A stretch of DNA of 64,000 nucleotides from Calendula officinalis (GCA_963853835.1 OY970832.1:3120001-3184000), one strand, 5' to 3'. Shown: positions 10,931-22,503, numbered from the stretch's first letter. Numbers and translations are program-made. Notes: generated by a model not told the origin, from the sequence alone.

Positions 10931-11821
10931 TTTCATCTCGTTCTATTCCTACTTCTTTTCCCTCATTACGCGTGATGATAATCATACCCTACGTTATATT
11001 GATTAAATTAATTAAAATAACTTTATTTAAGTCAAATTGTTTTACTAATAAATTACACAATTTTGTTATTTAAATACATGTGTATTGGTCCAACACACGC
11101 TTTATCGGTGCCAACCACAATGAGAGAATTAATGTGTGAGAGCCACAGGCAATCTTTTGTTGTAAAGCAATTTAACATTGTTCTCTTTTCCCTTTTGGTA
11201 AAAAAAATAACAATTTTCCAAAGTTCACATGAATAAATATACGTTTTATGAATATATATAAATTGATTGATAGAGTGATAAGTTATACATCAAATCAGTA
11301 CAATTACTTTCAAAGTTATATTCTAAATTTTAAGATAATTGATTATAAAATATGTATACGTATACTAACAATTTTATGCATAACTAACAATTAAACAACC
11401 TAATTAATATATATGATTTTTAATGATATTTATAAATTAAAAAATTATCAAAAATCTTGAAGTGACAACCACCAACAGTTACAACGAAATACTGATACAA
11501 AACCATCGACAATGAGACCTAAACACAACCACAACAAAAGCTTAAAATAGAAAGACAGACCTAAAAACGTAGAGAAAATGTCCTACAAACCAAAGGAGAA
11601 ACTAAAAAAAAAAAACACCAATCACTTTTAATATATATTTCTAACTCCGTTGTGGTAATAAAAGAAGGTAAATGATAATGGTAGCTGTAAGGCTATCAAT
11701 AAGAAGTTAAAATTAATGTAATGCAGTCCCTTGAATTTTAGGATTACGAACTCCATCAATAAATGTACAATTATTTTATGCATGTTAAAGACAACTTTAA
11801 GAGCTGTGTTGTCATTAACAA

Positions 11822-11903
11822 AATCCATAAAAGAAAGAGATAATTGTCAAGGCACTTGATTCAATCCATAAAAGAAAGAGATAATTGTCAAGGCACTTGA
11901 TTC
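11822..11903. repeat. Two-copy 41-bp tandem repeat
   Basis: The unit beginning aatccataaaagaaagag occurs at 11822-11862 and again, identical, at 11863-11903. The identity suggests a recent duplication. Confidence 0.9.
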
Positions 11904-12349
11904 ATTTTTCCTTTAAAACGGCAAAATAAACTCCCTGACGTAAAATGATTTCAATAGTTCGATTTTTCACATAAATAAAATCAGTTAATTACCGTTTTAG
12001 ACGGCAGCCAGTCACCAAATTTTTTTTGGCAGTCACTGAATTGGAGAAATTACAATTTTTCGTAAGAGAAATTCAGATTACTTAATTCCAAAAGAATTCC
12101 CTTTTAGTTGAATATTAGTATAGTATCTAAATCACATGATTATGCAGGACCATTAGTTTTCTGGTCATATATAATATAATATATTACTCATATTCAACGA
12201 AAATACTAGTACAAGGTATGTGCCGCTATATATCAGATCCAATCATTAGATCGACATACACTCTTAACAATTACAGTGATGAGTGACTTATGTTGTTAAA
12301 TAAATAAATACTGCAAGTCGATAATTTGTTTTCTCTTTTTAAAGAGATG

Positions 12350-12480
12350 AAAGTTTAGAGGTTAGAAGGTATTTCTCATTGACGCGTAGTCATAAATTCG
12401 AGTCCTGTTGTGGACAGAGTGTAGATTTAAAAGTAGTTTAGAGGATGACAAAGTGTAGATTTAGAAGTAGTTTAGATGAT
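12350..12480 (+). mobile_element. Decayed SINE-like fragment
   Basis: Contains a B-box-like aattcgagtcctgttgtgg, similar to the SINE at 44954-45083 (gagttcgagtcccgtcgtg), followed by a duplicated agtgtagattta/agtagtttaga tail. No clean target duplication was found. Confidence 0.4.
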
Positions 12481-13016
12481 GTATATTTTTTACTGTTAAA
12501 AGAAATATTTATAAAATCATAAATACAATACTTAGAATAGGATATTAAGATGCACTACTACAATTAACGCTTTTCGTAATACAAAAATTGTAAAATCCTT
12601 TTTAATTCGTTATAAAAAATAGGTTTAATATAATGGAATTGTAACACATGAAATTAAATATTATATATTGACACAATGCGTTACTCCGGGGAATAATTGA
12701 TTTGGTCAGATTTATAAAATTACACGAAATAAACAAAAATCTCGTCATATTGTTCGGCTAGATAAATGGTTACATGAAGACACCTCCTAAACCCACACAA
12801 AATCTCATACCTAGCCAACTATTTTTGGTGAAAATTTTGTCTACTTATGTAAATTTGATAGATTCTAATAAAATTATGTCTGTCAGATGTACGACTCACA
12901 ATTGTTTTAATTTTCTCTTAATAAAATGATTAAAATCCACTTCAAAGTTCAAAAGCACTATAGAAGCACATGCCAGGATGCTACCCAAACGGCCAACGTA
13001 CCCCACCCCCACCCCT

Positions 13017-13023
13017 TATATAA
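13017..13023 (+). promoter_or_regulatory. TATA box of YUC copy 2
   Basis: TATATAA followed by gcacctcaccc, 91 bp before the ATG and directly preceded by a C-rich tract, the same architecture as at 7596 before copy 1. Confidence 0.75.
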
Positions 13024-13113
13024 GCACCTCACCCTCCACCTTTCACTCCAACAACAATCGATCATCTCATTCAACGTGACAACCAATTACTTCTATCACA
13101 AGTAATCTCCAAA

Positions 13114-14451
13114 ATGTTTGGTTTTTCAGAACAAGCTTTACCGGGCCGTCGATGCGTATGGGTCAATGGCCCGGTCATAGTTGGAGCGGGCCCATCAGGG
13201 CTCGCTGTTTCCGCTTGCCTAAGGGAGCAAGGCATTCCTTTCGTGGTCATCGAAAGAGCTGACTGCATTGCTTCCCTTTGGCAAAAACGTACCTACGATC
13301 GCGTAAAACTTCACCTCCCGAAAAAATTCTGCCAACTTCCGAAAATACCCTTCCCCGATGAATACCCTGAGTACCCCACTAAGAGACAATTCATTACATA
13401 TCTCGAGAATTACGCCAAGAAATTCGACATTAAGCCACTATTCAACGAGTGTGTCCAAACCGCAAGATATGACGAGTCATGTAGTTTTTGGCGGGTCAAA
13501 ACCGTCTCGAAAATGGGCTCAATCCGGACGGAAACGGAGTATATTTGCGAGATGTTAGTGGTGGCAACCGGAGAAAACGCCGAAGGGTTAGTACCGGAAA
13601 TCGATGGCTTACAAGACTTCTCCGGTGAAGTAATCCATGCAAAAGACTACAAGTCCGGTGACAAATACACCGGAAAGAAAGTTTTGGTTGTCGGATGTGG
13701 GAATTCCGGCATGGAAGTCTCTCTTGATCTTCCAAACCACAATGCAATGCCATCCATGGTGGTTCGAAGCTCGGTAAGTAATCTTTACAACCCTAAAAAA
13801 GTTTAAAAAATAATAATAAATGTTTTCTAATCCATCTTTTGAACTACATTATAGGTTCATGTATTACCACGTGAAATATTCGGGAAATCAACGTTCGATT
13901 TGGCCATGATGATGATGAAATGGTTACCTTTATGGTTGGTAGATAAAGTTTTGTTGATATTGGCATGGTTGATCCTTGGAAATACACAAAAATATGGAAT
14001 CAAAAGACCATCTTTAGGTCCATTTCAACTAAAGGGCATTCATGGAAAAACCCCTGTTCTTGACATCGGTGCACTCGAAAGAATACGGTCACGTGACATT
14101 AAAGTTGTCCCCGAGATCAAACGATTTCACAGGAGTTCAGTCGAGTTCATCAATGGCGAGATTCTTGAAATCGATTCGGTTATTTTGGCAACAGGGTATT
14201 GTAGCAATGTTCCTTATTGGCTTCAAGAGAGTGAATTATTTGGTAAAAATGGATTCCCAAAAAGACAGTTAGAAAATGGATGGAAAGGTAAAGGAGGGTT
14301 GTATGCAGCAGGCTTTATGAAAAAAGGGCTTGTAGGTGTTTCTGATGATGCCATAAAAATAGCACAAGATATTGGGAGTGTTTGGGAACAAGAATTAAAT
14401 CTGGTGAAAATGAAGGTTCCTGCTCTTAGAAGATGCGTTTCAACTTTCTAA
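13114..14451 (+). CDS. YUC8-like: YUCCA flavin monooxygenase, YUC5/8/9 clade (tandem copy 2)
   Basis: Tandem paralogue of the gene at 7719, with the same role (indole-3-pyruvate to auxin). Exons 13114-13773 and 13855-14451 with an 81-bp phase-0 intron give 418 residues. All cofactor motifs are intact: GAGPSG (24-29), FSGEVIHAKDY (169-179), GCGNSG (194-199) and ATGY (332-335). By my count the first exons share about 85% of residues. Copy 2 has a proline where copy 1 has the usual alanine in SLDLANHNA (residue 207), inside the helix after the NADPH-binding loop; this could affect stability but is not an obvious knockout. The C-terminal tail ends RRCVSTF, again the YUC5/8/9 style. Both copies lie on the same strand about 3.9 kb apart, so unequal crossing over is the likely origin. 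Confidence 0.95.
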
Positions 14452-15041
14452 CTTTAGGATGTCTATTATGTTTTAAGAAAGAAAAAGAAAGATGTTGAAA
14501 GAGAAGTATATAGCTTAGCATTGTACAAGAATAGAGTCCAAAATAGCCAATGTTCAAGTGGACATGATTTAGTCTTAAAATGTGTGAAATTAATGAGTTC
14601 CAAGTTTAATCCTTAGAAACGGGTGGTCACACTTGAACGAATCGGCTCGAAAATCGGGTCTGATATCCAAGTTAAAAAAAACCAAAAATAATAGTCCAAA
14701 AAGACGAGGTTTGAACATTTTGAATTTTGTATCATTAAATGATTAGGCGTTTTTTTATTTAAGTTACGAGGCAGCATGGCCCGTGCGATGCACGGGCTTC
14801 GTTCACAATAATGAGTTATTTTGAGTGCATATCGTGTACAATTTACTGGTATCACTTAGAAAGTACGAAAAACGTGATCGGTTACATGTTTAACTTTGAT
14901 TGCGGGTATTCTACTAAATGAGCAAAGTTGTTCTTTATGTGTATTGATGTTTAGGGTTTGTTGTTGTTTATTGAGTCATATGGATTGTGTATGTTAATTG
15001 CAATTATTTCTTTAGCTTGAAATAGATTTCATATGCGTAAG
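14452..15041. other. 3' flank of YUC copy 2 with decayed Helitron-type hairpin
   Basis: No gene is seen. A perfect hairpin GCCCGTGC-GAT-GCACGGGC lies at 14779-14797, the form typical of Helitron 3' ends, but no CTRR terminus follows at the proper distance on either strand. Confidence 0.5.
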
Positions 15042-15215
15042 TAGGGCTGTGCAAATTGGATCGAGAACCGACCTGGATCACAGAATCAGACCGGATGAAC
15101 CGAGCTCCATTGGTTCGGTTCTCGGTTCTATATTTTATGAAAAATCAGTACTCGGTTCCAACCGGTTCAGTTCCGAGCGGTCCGTCCAAAACTATTTTTT
15201 CATTCGGTTATGGTT
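15042..15215 (+). mobile_element. hAT-like left end (truncated)
   Basis: Begins tagggctgtgcaaattgg, like the hAT ends elsewhere in the window, followed by GGTTCGGTTCTCGG-type low-complexity sequence. No matching right terminus or target duplication was found, so it is either truncated or misidentified. Confidence 0.4.
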
Positions 15216-16569
15216 TTTTTTAAATAAATATCTGTCATCGTGCATTTTGTTTATATTGATTGATTTTAATAAACCTATAAAGTTTGTTGCTATATAATTA
15301 ATATTTAACCATAATCTAGATACTCAACTATTTTTTGTGATTCAGAAATGAATTGACATTATTTTGTTGTGTTTATTAAATTTTATTTATTATAAAACTT
15401 TTGATGTTATAATTGATTAATATATTATTTTTTATAAACAGATTTATATAATATTATTAATATTAATAATATTAAATGCATGGTATTAATTGCAACTTCA
15501 AAGTTGGAACTCAACTTTTATAAATTGATGTTCTGTTAGGGTAAAAAATAACATCATTTGAAAACTCAACATCATTTGCATCATGATATTTGTAATATTT
15601 ATAGTTTATAATATGTAACTTCTAGTTATATGAAAAGACTATTATTTAATTAAATTTACTACCATTATTTTATGTTAAATTCTTTGTCTTATTTAATTTT
15701 TTTGGAAACGGCAAATGAAATAACAGAAGCCTACTCACAATTTTGAGCGAGCACCCCGAGTTCGAGCTCCGCATAAACGGGGAAACCCAGCCCCCAAAGG
15801 GATTTCCAAGGAAAATTAATATGTAACTTCTAGTTAAATGAAAAGACTATTATTTAATTGAATTTACTACTATTATTTATGTTAAATTCTTTGTATTATC
15901 AATTACATTTACTCATGAGCATCATTTATAACAAAAACTTAGTTTTTTTAACATAGAATTCAATACAACATAAACCATAAAACTCAAATTTTATATGATT
16001 TATAGATATAGATATAGATATAGATATAGATGTTAAGATATCAGTAAACTATATACTTGATACAAATCAATGAAAGAAATTAATAGCAAGGAAAAGAGCA
16101 AAATCGCTAAAGGTCTTGTTTTTTACTTCACTTATTAAATGTTTCTTTTGGATGCACATTTAGAGTGCTAAAATTATGAAACATCAAAATAAGTATTTAT
16201 AGATCCTAATGTGTAAGATTCATAAATCTTCAAAAATCTCTTATTTTATAGAACTTTTTATTATTATAATTATTACAAAACTCTTGGTCTTACAATTTAA
16301 TGAGTTTGTCAATTTTTATATTTTTTTACATATATAAAAGAAGTAAGCATAAATTTAACAATCATCAATATATTTAATTAATATTTTCCTACTAATTAGA
16401 TAATCTCAAGTTTATGTTAAAACTCTTGATTACAACTATTGAGCTTCTCAATTTTTATTAACATGATTTATTTAATATTATAATAAATGCAACATCAACA
16501 TGAAACTCATTTTTTATATTTTATTATACATATACAAACGAAAATAAGCATCAATTCAACAACCACCAA
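15216..16569. other. AT-rich stretch with an ~80-bp direct repeat around a SINE-like insert
   Basis: An approximately 80-bp sequence starting aatatgtaacttctagtta occurs at about 15610-15690 and again at 15818-15900 with a few substitutions. A (TAGATA)n microsatellite lies at about 16002-16032. No gene is seen. Confidence 0.6.
15694..15817 (-). mobile_element. SINE-like insert, minus strand, with LINE-type 3' tail
   Basis: Read on the minus strand it has a B-box-like gagctcgaactc and ends catttgccgtttcc followed by A residues. That tail is the same as the tail of the LINE at 61422-62150. GC-rich relative to its surroundings. Whether the 80-bp flanking direct repeats belong to the insertion event is unclear. 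Confidence 0.5.
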
Positions 16570-16894
16570 TGTAACACCTCAATTTTTATAACAAAACATT
16601 TCACCAAAATATACCATTTTATAAATAGAAAAACGGTTCCAAAATATGGATTTACAAAAACCTTTGGTATGAAAATCAGAGTATGAGGTTTGGTGTTACA
16701 AAGTATATCAAAACCAAAGCTAAGCATAAATCCACTCTAATGTTCTTCTATTCTAGGCCCCACATCTTTATCCATGCGAACCTAAATCTTCGATCCCGAA
16801 CCTGAGTACATAGCAAAACAAACAAGGAGTACGTGAGACAATAAAGTCTCGTGAGCTACATGGGTTTAGACCCCGATAAAACAACAAGTATCAC

Positions 16895-16936
<42 letters not shown>

Positions 16937-18312
16937 ATCATCATACATTTAGCCACCCTATTGTGACTCTATCATTCTTGCCTCCCTAGCAAGTCTATCT
17001 AGTTATCCGGAACATCTCCAAATAACCCGTCATCTCACATACTTATTAATCGGGGATCCCCCGCCTTAATAAGCCTTGTGGTAACGGTAAGAGGGAATCG
17101 CCCAATCTACCGTCACCCGACTTCTAGCCGGATCTCGTCCGGTAGCAAGCCTCCTAACACATGATGGTCCATGGGTCGATGCCCAATCCGCCCCATCCAA
17201 AGTGACCGGGGATCCCCCGAATCACCGCCACACTATCACTCGTCATAACTTCTCGAGTTATTCCATCTAAGCCCTTGTCTATCTCATAAATCATCAAACA
17301 AGTTAGTCATAATATTCATAATAATATATAACTAACTCTACATACTAATAGTCTACACAATTAATCAAATAGACCAAATCACAAGTAAGAAAACATATTT
17401 CAAAGGCTATGTACTCAGTAAAGTCCACACGTACTCACCTTAGCAATTAAGGCTCCAAATGTGTTCTTCACACCCAATTCCTTGTTCCAACAATCAACCA
17501 ATCTTCCAAGACTTCACCAAAAGCCTAATACATCAATCACAAGATATTCAACATCACATACTACTAACAATGTGTCCATTTATCTATAAACACCCTTTAA
17601 TAACATTTTCCCCCAATTTTGATGGTTTATAAAACCCTAGGTTAACCAACCCTTAAGATTCTTGCAAATCTTAACCATACACTTGTTTCCTTCGTTGAAA
17701 TACCATCTATTAAGTGTATACATCATTTAGTTCACCATAACCCATACACCCAAGAACTAGGGTTTCAAACCCAAGCTTCAAGATCCAAAGATCTAGAGCT
17801 ACAACTACAAAGGAGTGAAGATATACCTTTAATCTTCAACTAGGAGTGACAAATCACAAGATTTGATGAAGAAATCGGCTCCAAATGGTGTTTTCCACTC
17901 AAAAACGTATACAAACTCGTTGGGAGAGAAACTAGGGTTTAAGATGGCATGAAATGAGCCAAAACCCGATTTTAATGCTGTCTGACAGACTTCGCGCCGC
18001 GAAGCACATGTTCGCGCCGCGAACTTCGCGTGTCGCAAACAGTTCGCGTTCGTGAACCAGCCGCGAACTCCGATCTCCAAAAACCCAAAGCTACTGCCCG
18101 ATCCTCGCGATCGCGAGGACTAGTTCGCGCCGCGAACTCCTCAAGGCAGCCGGGCTGCAACTTTTGTTCCTTGTTTCGACCCGGTTTCGACCATAACTTT
18201 CTCATACGGTATCCAAATGACACGAAACCAGTTCCTACATCTTTTAAATGATTTATCCTTATTTATCATATTTTCTAAGAATTTATTTATCACAAAAATT
18301 CGGGTCGTTACA
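16570..18312 (-). repeat. 3' LTR of the gypsy-type element (1743 bp, copy B)
   Basis: Termini tgtaacacctc... and ...gggtcgttaca form the short inverted TG..CA ends. Contains a (TA)n tract at about 16897-16933, GGGGATCCCCCG hairpins near 17050 and 17210, and the TTCGCG inverted-repeat cluster at about 17990-18140. Confidence 0.9.
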
Positions 18313-20759
18313 ACTATCCACCCCTTAAAAGGATTCCGTCCCCGGAATCACTCAGAAATTTCCAATCCCCATTCGACCCGAGCATCGCGTTCCAATTCCC
18401 TTTTGGCTATTACCATCGAACTATTCCCATTACAAACGAACCGACAATATGCATTTGACGTTCACTTAATCCCGTTAGACCCGGACGGGTCAAAATCAAT
18501 CTTAGGTCCTTAATACCCAAACGGGTCAGAATTGTTCAATTTGACCATAACACTTTGAATCTTTTAATCAAACCCGTTATACACACAAGAACTATATGAC
18601 CCCATGTCGTCAAATCTTTGACTTAAGCACAAAGTCAACTATACCTTTACGATTTCTTTATTTACTAGAGATTCCATTAACCATCATTTCCATTACAATC
18701 GACATTTGATTTATGATCCATCAAGAATCATACACTCGATTCCCAGATTCAACTCTAAACACCCCACGGGTCAAAGTCACTTAATCCGACTATAACTCTT
18801 TTAATTATTCCATTAATCCTTTCACATACATACGACCGGCACATTATGCCCTCATCCTTCACTAATCATTCGAAACGAGAGTCAAAGCTCATCCTTGACC
18901 AAGTCAACCAATTCACAAATTGACTAATCTTGACTTTTGCATAAAGTCAACCATACTTTCCCGAACCAACATATTCCCTACTCGCGGGGTATCATTCCCG
19001 ACTTTTCACTTCCGGTTACACCCATTATTGTTTCCTTACCAATCGTCCATATTTCCAAAATTCCCATCTTTTCAAATTTCTCCGAGTTCTCACATTTCCT
19101 TAAGGTCACATCAATCCTTACCGTTTCTTGACCTTCATTCGGTCACTTATACCATTACATAGAACCATTTCAATCATCCTTGCATCACATACCATAATCT
19201 CATACCAGTTGACCATATCTTGGTCCCCGATAGCAATTGCTTTCCAAAAGTACTCTCTTACTCCTATTCTAGAAGTCGTAGGCATCCCATACCCATACAT
19301 GACCTAATGCAACCCGCATTTCACACCAAATTCCCACTTACCATAAAATCATAACAATACACATTAACCACATGGTTCCACATTCATCACATAAATACAT
19401 AAACATTATCATATGGACACAACAATCCATAATTTAACTATCACATCGAGATGACTGGAAAGCCTCCAATCCATCAAGATCCAAGCTGTCACAGTGATTG
19501 GAACATCTCCAATCACAGAATGGAACCATTGGGATTCGCCCAACCGATTCCACCCCCAAACATCATAGTAGCCGGGGATCCCCCGAGCTAATCACATCCT
19601 TTCTTTCTTATCCTATCATGCATTCTTCACTAGTATACACTTTTTCACATCACATACTTTACCACTATCTTGCCCATTTAATCGCCTATTTATTCACCAT
19701 GCAATTTAGCATATTTCTCATAACATCACGTTATCATTTTCTTTCATATTCACACATTTCTCGTTGGACATACTACTTAATACGTTTCATATAACATTCC
19801 CCTTTTTCATTATCACATGCCTTCAAGGCCATCACATAATGCACAAGCATTGTACCTCGCGGGTAACCAATAAAATTTCCGATTCCCATTTACCGTTTCA
19901 CTTACCCACTAATCACCCTTAAACGGTTCATTTCCCTATTAATCAACTTTCCAAATCTTTTGTCACCACCGGGCTAACCATCAATCTATTCCTTCAACCA
20001 TAGTTCACCGGTCAACCCGGTCATCTTGAGTCAACCAATCGACTCCGGTCTACATTTGTAACCCATGACTTGGCACACATTGGCCCAACATTCCATACTC
20101 TCGTCTTTATACATCGCGATACTTGAAATACTTATCTTCCCACCGTAGTCTCACACTACCCCATGTTATATACCATCATGCCATTACTATAACATGTAAC
20201 CAATAATTGTTTTCTCACCCTTGGTATCGACTTCACCATAATTGTCACAAAACTTGACATGGCTTTATGCCAACTTTTTACCCAATCACATTCAACAATC
20301 AAAATCCGTCGTTCCCGACACTTATTCCTTTCCACATACATCCCATATATGAGTTCTAAGACATCACCCTACCTTAGTCATTCTTTTCTTTACCATTCAC
20401 GTGTAACAATCATTACATTACCTATCCGGCTTCTCGCCGAACATCCAAGTTCCATTTCCCCAAGGTTTCTATTCCTAGAATTCCAATCCACATTAACATT
20501 CCTTACCAAGACTTTGTACTTCCTTGTACTACTATCCTTTGTTGAAATACATTTACCATACTCGCGGTTCATCCTTCGATACTACATAATAGCATCAATC
20601 CTTATATCCTTACTACACGCGACACACTTGTCTATAATCCTTCAAATACATGTTTCCTTATACATAATTAACCGGGAAGACTATTCCCAAAATAAGTCTC
20701 CACATCACGCGACTCATTTCCAATTTCTATAGGCATCAACTCGTGCAATCAATCAAACA
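18313..20759 (-). other. Interior of the gypsy-type element without coding domains
   Basis: About 2.4 kb, pyrimidine-rich on the + strand and broken by stops in all frames. No RT, RNase H or integrase motif was found. A stretch at about 19490-19600 contains ccggggatcccccgag, a motif otherwise found in the LTRs, suggesting an LTR-derived fragment inside. The reading frames of 60-160 codons here have no recognisable domain and I do not treat them as genes. Confidence 0.6.
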
Positions 20760-21482
20760 ATTAACTGTAATCACATAATATCTTGACTCGGTGCATACCC
20801 AACCAATCCATACCGATAACCATATCCAAATCCTTATTCCCATGGGCAATAAATCGACTTTAAACTTTTCCCCCATCTATTCCAAATTCACAATTTCTAA
20901 TAACACACTCGACCCTTAAGATTTCCCATTGGCTACCTCTATTTGACAGACCTCACCTAACAATCCTGACATCACGTTCAATTTTCTACCAAACTTGTGG
21001 GGCACAAATGAATAAATAAAACCCGAATCACATAGTACATGAGTTGACAAGAAGTTAATGAATAAAGTACCTGATACCATATCGTGCACCTCTTTTGCTT
21101 CCTCCCGAATCAGTTGGAAGGAACACCCATTCACTGTAGCCGGTTCCACCTTCTTTTGAGCCGTGGGCACCATTGGCTCGCTCCCCTTTTTCGGGCACAC
21201 ATTGCTATAGTGTCCCATCTCGTGGCACGAATAACACTCTATCTCGGAAAACGCCTTGGTTCTACAATCCCGAGCCAAATGCCCCACCTTGCCACAATTG
21301 TAGCACGCCTTCGAATCCCCTCGGCATTCGCCGGTGTGGTTTTTCCCGCACCTCTTGCATGAGGCAACACTTCCTTGCTTGGAGGAATTCGATGTGAACT
21401 TTCCCTTTTTGTAAGTTCCCGTGCCGCCCCTCGGCTTTCCTTTTCTCGTCCACATGGACCCTCTCGGCATTCCTCGCCGCAT
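20760..21482 (-). pseudogene. gypsy nucleocapsid zinc knuckles and partial retropepsin
   Basis: Minus-strand frame with three cysteine-rich knuckles: CKRCGKNHTGEC, CYNCGKVGHLARDC and CYSCHEMGHYSNVC (the latter two CX2CX4HX4C), which bind element RNA. Then comes a retropepsin start with the catalytic LCDSG triad (usual form DSG/DTG). The frame stops at 20916, but protease homology resumes near 20780-20835 in a different register (a VIGMDWLGMH-like block), so protease is frameshifted. It overlaps the gag frame by about 220 bp in another register, meaning a frameshift also separates capsid from nucleocapsid. Confidence 0.85.
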
Positions 21483-22266
21483 TTACCTCTTCCACACCTC
21501 GGGCGGCACCAATGGCCTCATCGAGTGTGACCGCTCTCTTTACCTCCAGTTGGTACTCCCAAGGTAGCCCACAAGCATACCAGACTACTCTCGATCTTTC
21601 CTCAAAATAAGTTTTTGCAACAAACGGGAGCAATCCCTTGAACTCTCTTGAGTACTCCTCAACCGACCTATCACCCTTCTTCAGGGTCACAAACCTCTCA
21701 TGCATATTTTCCAAATCCCTTTCGGGGCAAAACTTTCTCTTCAACCTCGTGGTAAAATCATCCCATGACATCTTCTTCACCACCTCCCTTCCGAGGGTTT
21801 CATAGACAATATCCCACCATACCATAGCATCTTCTTTCAACAACTGTGACGCATACGTCACCATATCGGCTTTCTTACATTTGCTACTTCCGATGACTCG
21901 TTCGGTCTCTCGGATCCACCTCACAATTACCTTCGGGTCCGAACTACCTGTGTACACGCTTGGCTTACAAGCCATGAAAGACTTAAAAGTACAACCATCT
22001 TTTTCATCGGGCATTGCCCCAACATCACCGCCACCACCGGTTGAGAACTTATCCTCTCGGGTACCACTCAAATGGTGTTTTCCACTCAAAACGTATACAA
22101 ACTCGTTGGGAGAGAAACTAGGGTTTAAGATGGCATGAAATGAGCCAAAACCCGATTTTAATGCTGTCTGACAGACTTCGCGCCGCGAAGCACATGTTCG
22201 CGCCGCGAACTTCGCGTGTCGCGAACAGTTCGCGTTCGTGAACCAGCCGCGAACTCCGATCTCCAA
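21262..22266 (-). pseudogene. LTR-gag fusion ORF (gypsy capsid)
   Basis: 334-codon frame. Residues about 1-64 are translated from the truncated 5' LTR, including the TTCGCG repeat cluster. From about residue 68 onward it is a Retrotrans_gag capsid domain, with WWDIVYETLG, MSWDDFTTRLKRKFCPE and RSVEEYSREFKGLLPFV. The junction at about 22069 is a deletion that removed the rest of the 5' LTR, the primer-binding site and the gag leader. The capsid part would multimerise and package RNA in an intact element. The final residues after about 290 run out of register with the nucleocapsid, so the frame is broken. The N-terminal extension is an accident of deletion unless shown to be translated. Confidence 0.8.
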
Positions 22267-22498
22267 AAACCCAAAGATACTGCCCGATCCTCGCGATCGC
22301 GAGGACTAGTTCGCGCCGCGAACTCCTCAAGGTAGCCGGGCTGCAACTTTTGTTCCTTGTTTCGACCCGGTTTCGACCATAACTTTCTCATACGGTATCC
22401 AAATGACACGAAACCAGTTCCTACATCTTTTAAATGATTTATCCTTATTTATCATATTTTCTAAGAATTTATTTATCACGAAAATTCGGGTCGGTACA
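22069..22498 (-). repeat. Truncated 5' LTR of the gypsy-type element
   Basis: Nearly identical to 17885-18312, with about five substitutions (mostly C/T or G/A at CpG sites) and one 1-bp indel. The left border, inside gag, marks the internal deletion. Confidence 0.9.
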
Positions 22499-22503
22499 AC
22501 CAA

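Larger units (their letters stand above)
10931..13016. other. Upstream region of YUC copy 2
   Basis: The block 10945-11190 is the counterpart of 1690-2590 and the block 12130-12290 that of 7140-7340, so the region is the compact version of the TE-inflated interval before copy 1. It holds a short tandem repeat (11822-11903) and a tRNA-derived fragment near 12390-12480, and otherwise no gene. Confidence 0.7.
16570..22498 (-). mobile_element. Non-autonomous gypsy-type LTR element (5929 bp), 5-bp TSD
   Basis: Perfect target duplication ACCAA at 16565-16569 and 22499-22503. The 3' LTR (left) is 16570-18312; the 5' LTR (right) survives only as 22069-22498. Next to the 3' LTR a purine-rich minus-strand tract (aaggggtggatag) at 18314-18326 is the polypurine tract, which fixes orientation. 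The interior encodes gag, zinc knuckles and the start of a retropepsin (20760-22266) and then about 2.4 kb without recognisable reverse transcriptase, RNase H or integrase. The primer-binding site and part of the 5' LTR are deleted. Overlapping LTR sequence differs at about five of 430 positions, so insertion was recent, probably mobilised in trans. Confidence 0.9.

Noticed and set aside
14779..14797. Perfect GCCCGTGC/GCACGGGC hairpin as a transcription terminator
   Set aside because: Plant pol II genes do not use hairpin terminators; this is better explained as a decayed Helitron end.
16897..16933. (TA)n tract as an origin or matrix-attachment site
   Set aside because: A simple microsatellite within an LTR; no further support. 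The longer one at 56682-56772 is likewise simple repeat.
20259..20732. 157-codon ORF on the + strand inside the gypsy-type element
   Set aside because: Serine/leucine/isoleucine-rich, in C/T-rich sequence antisense to the element; no domain and no promoter.
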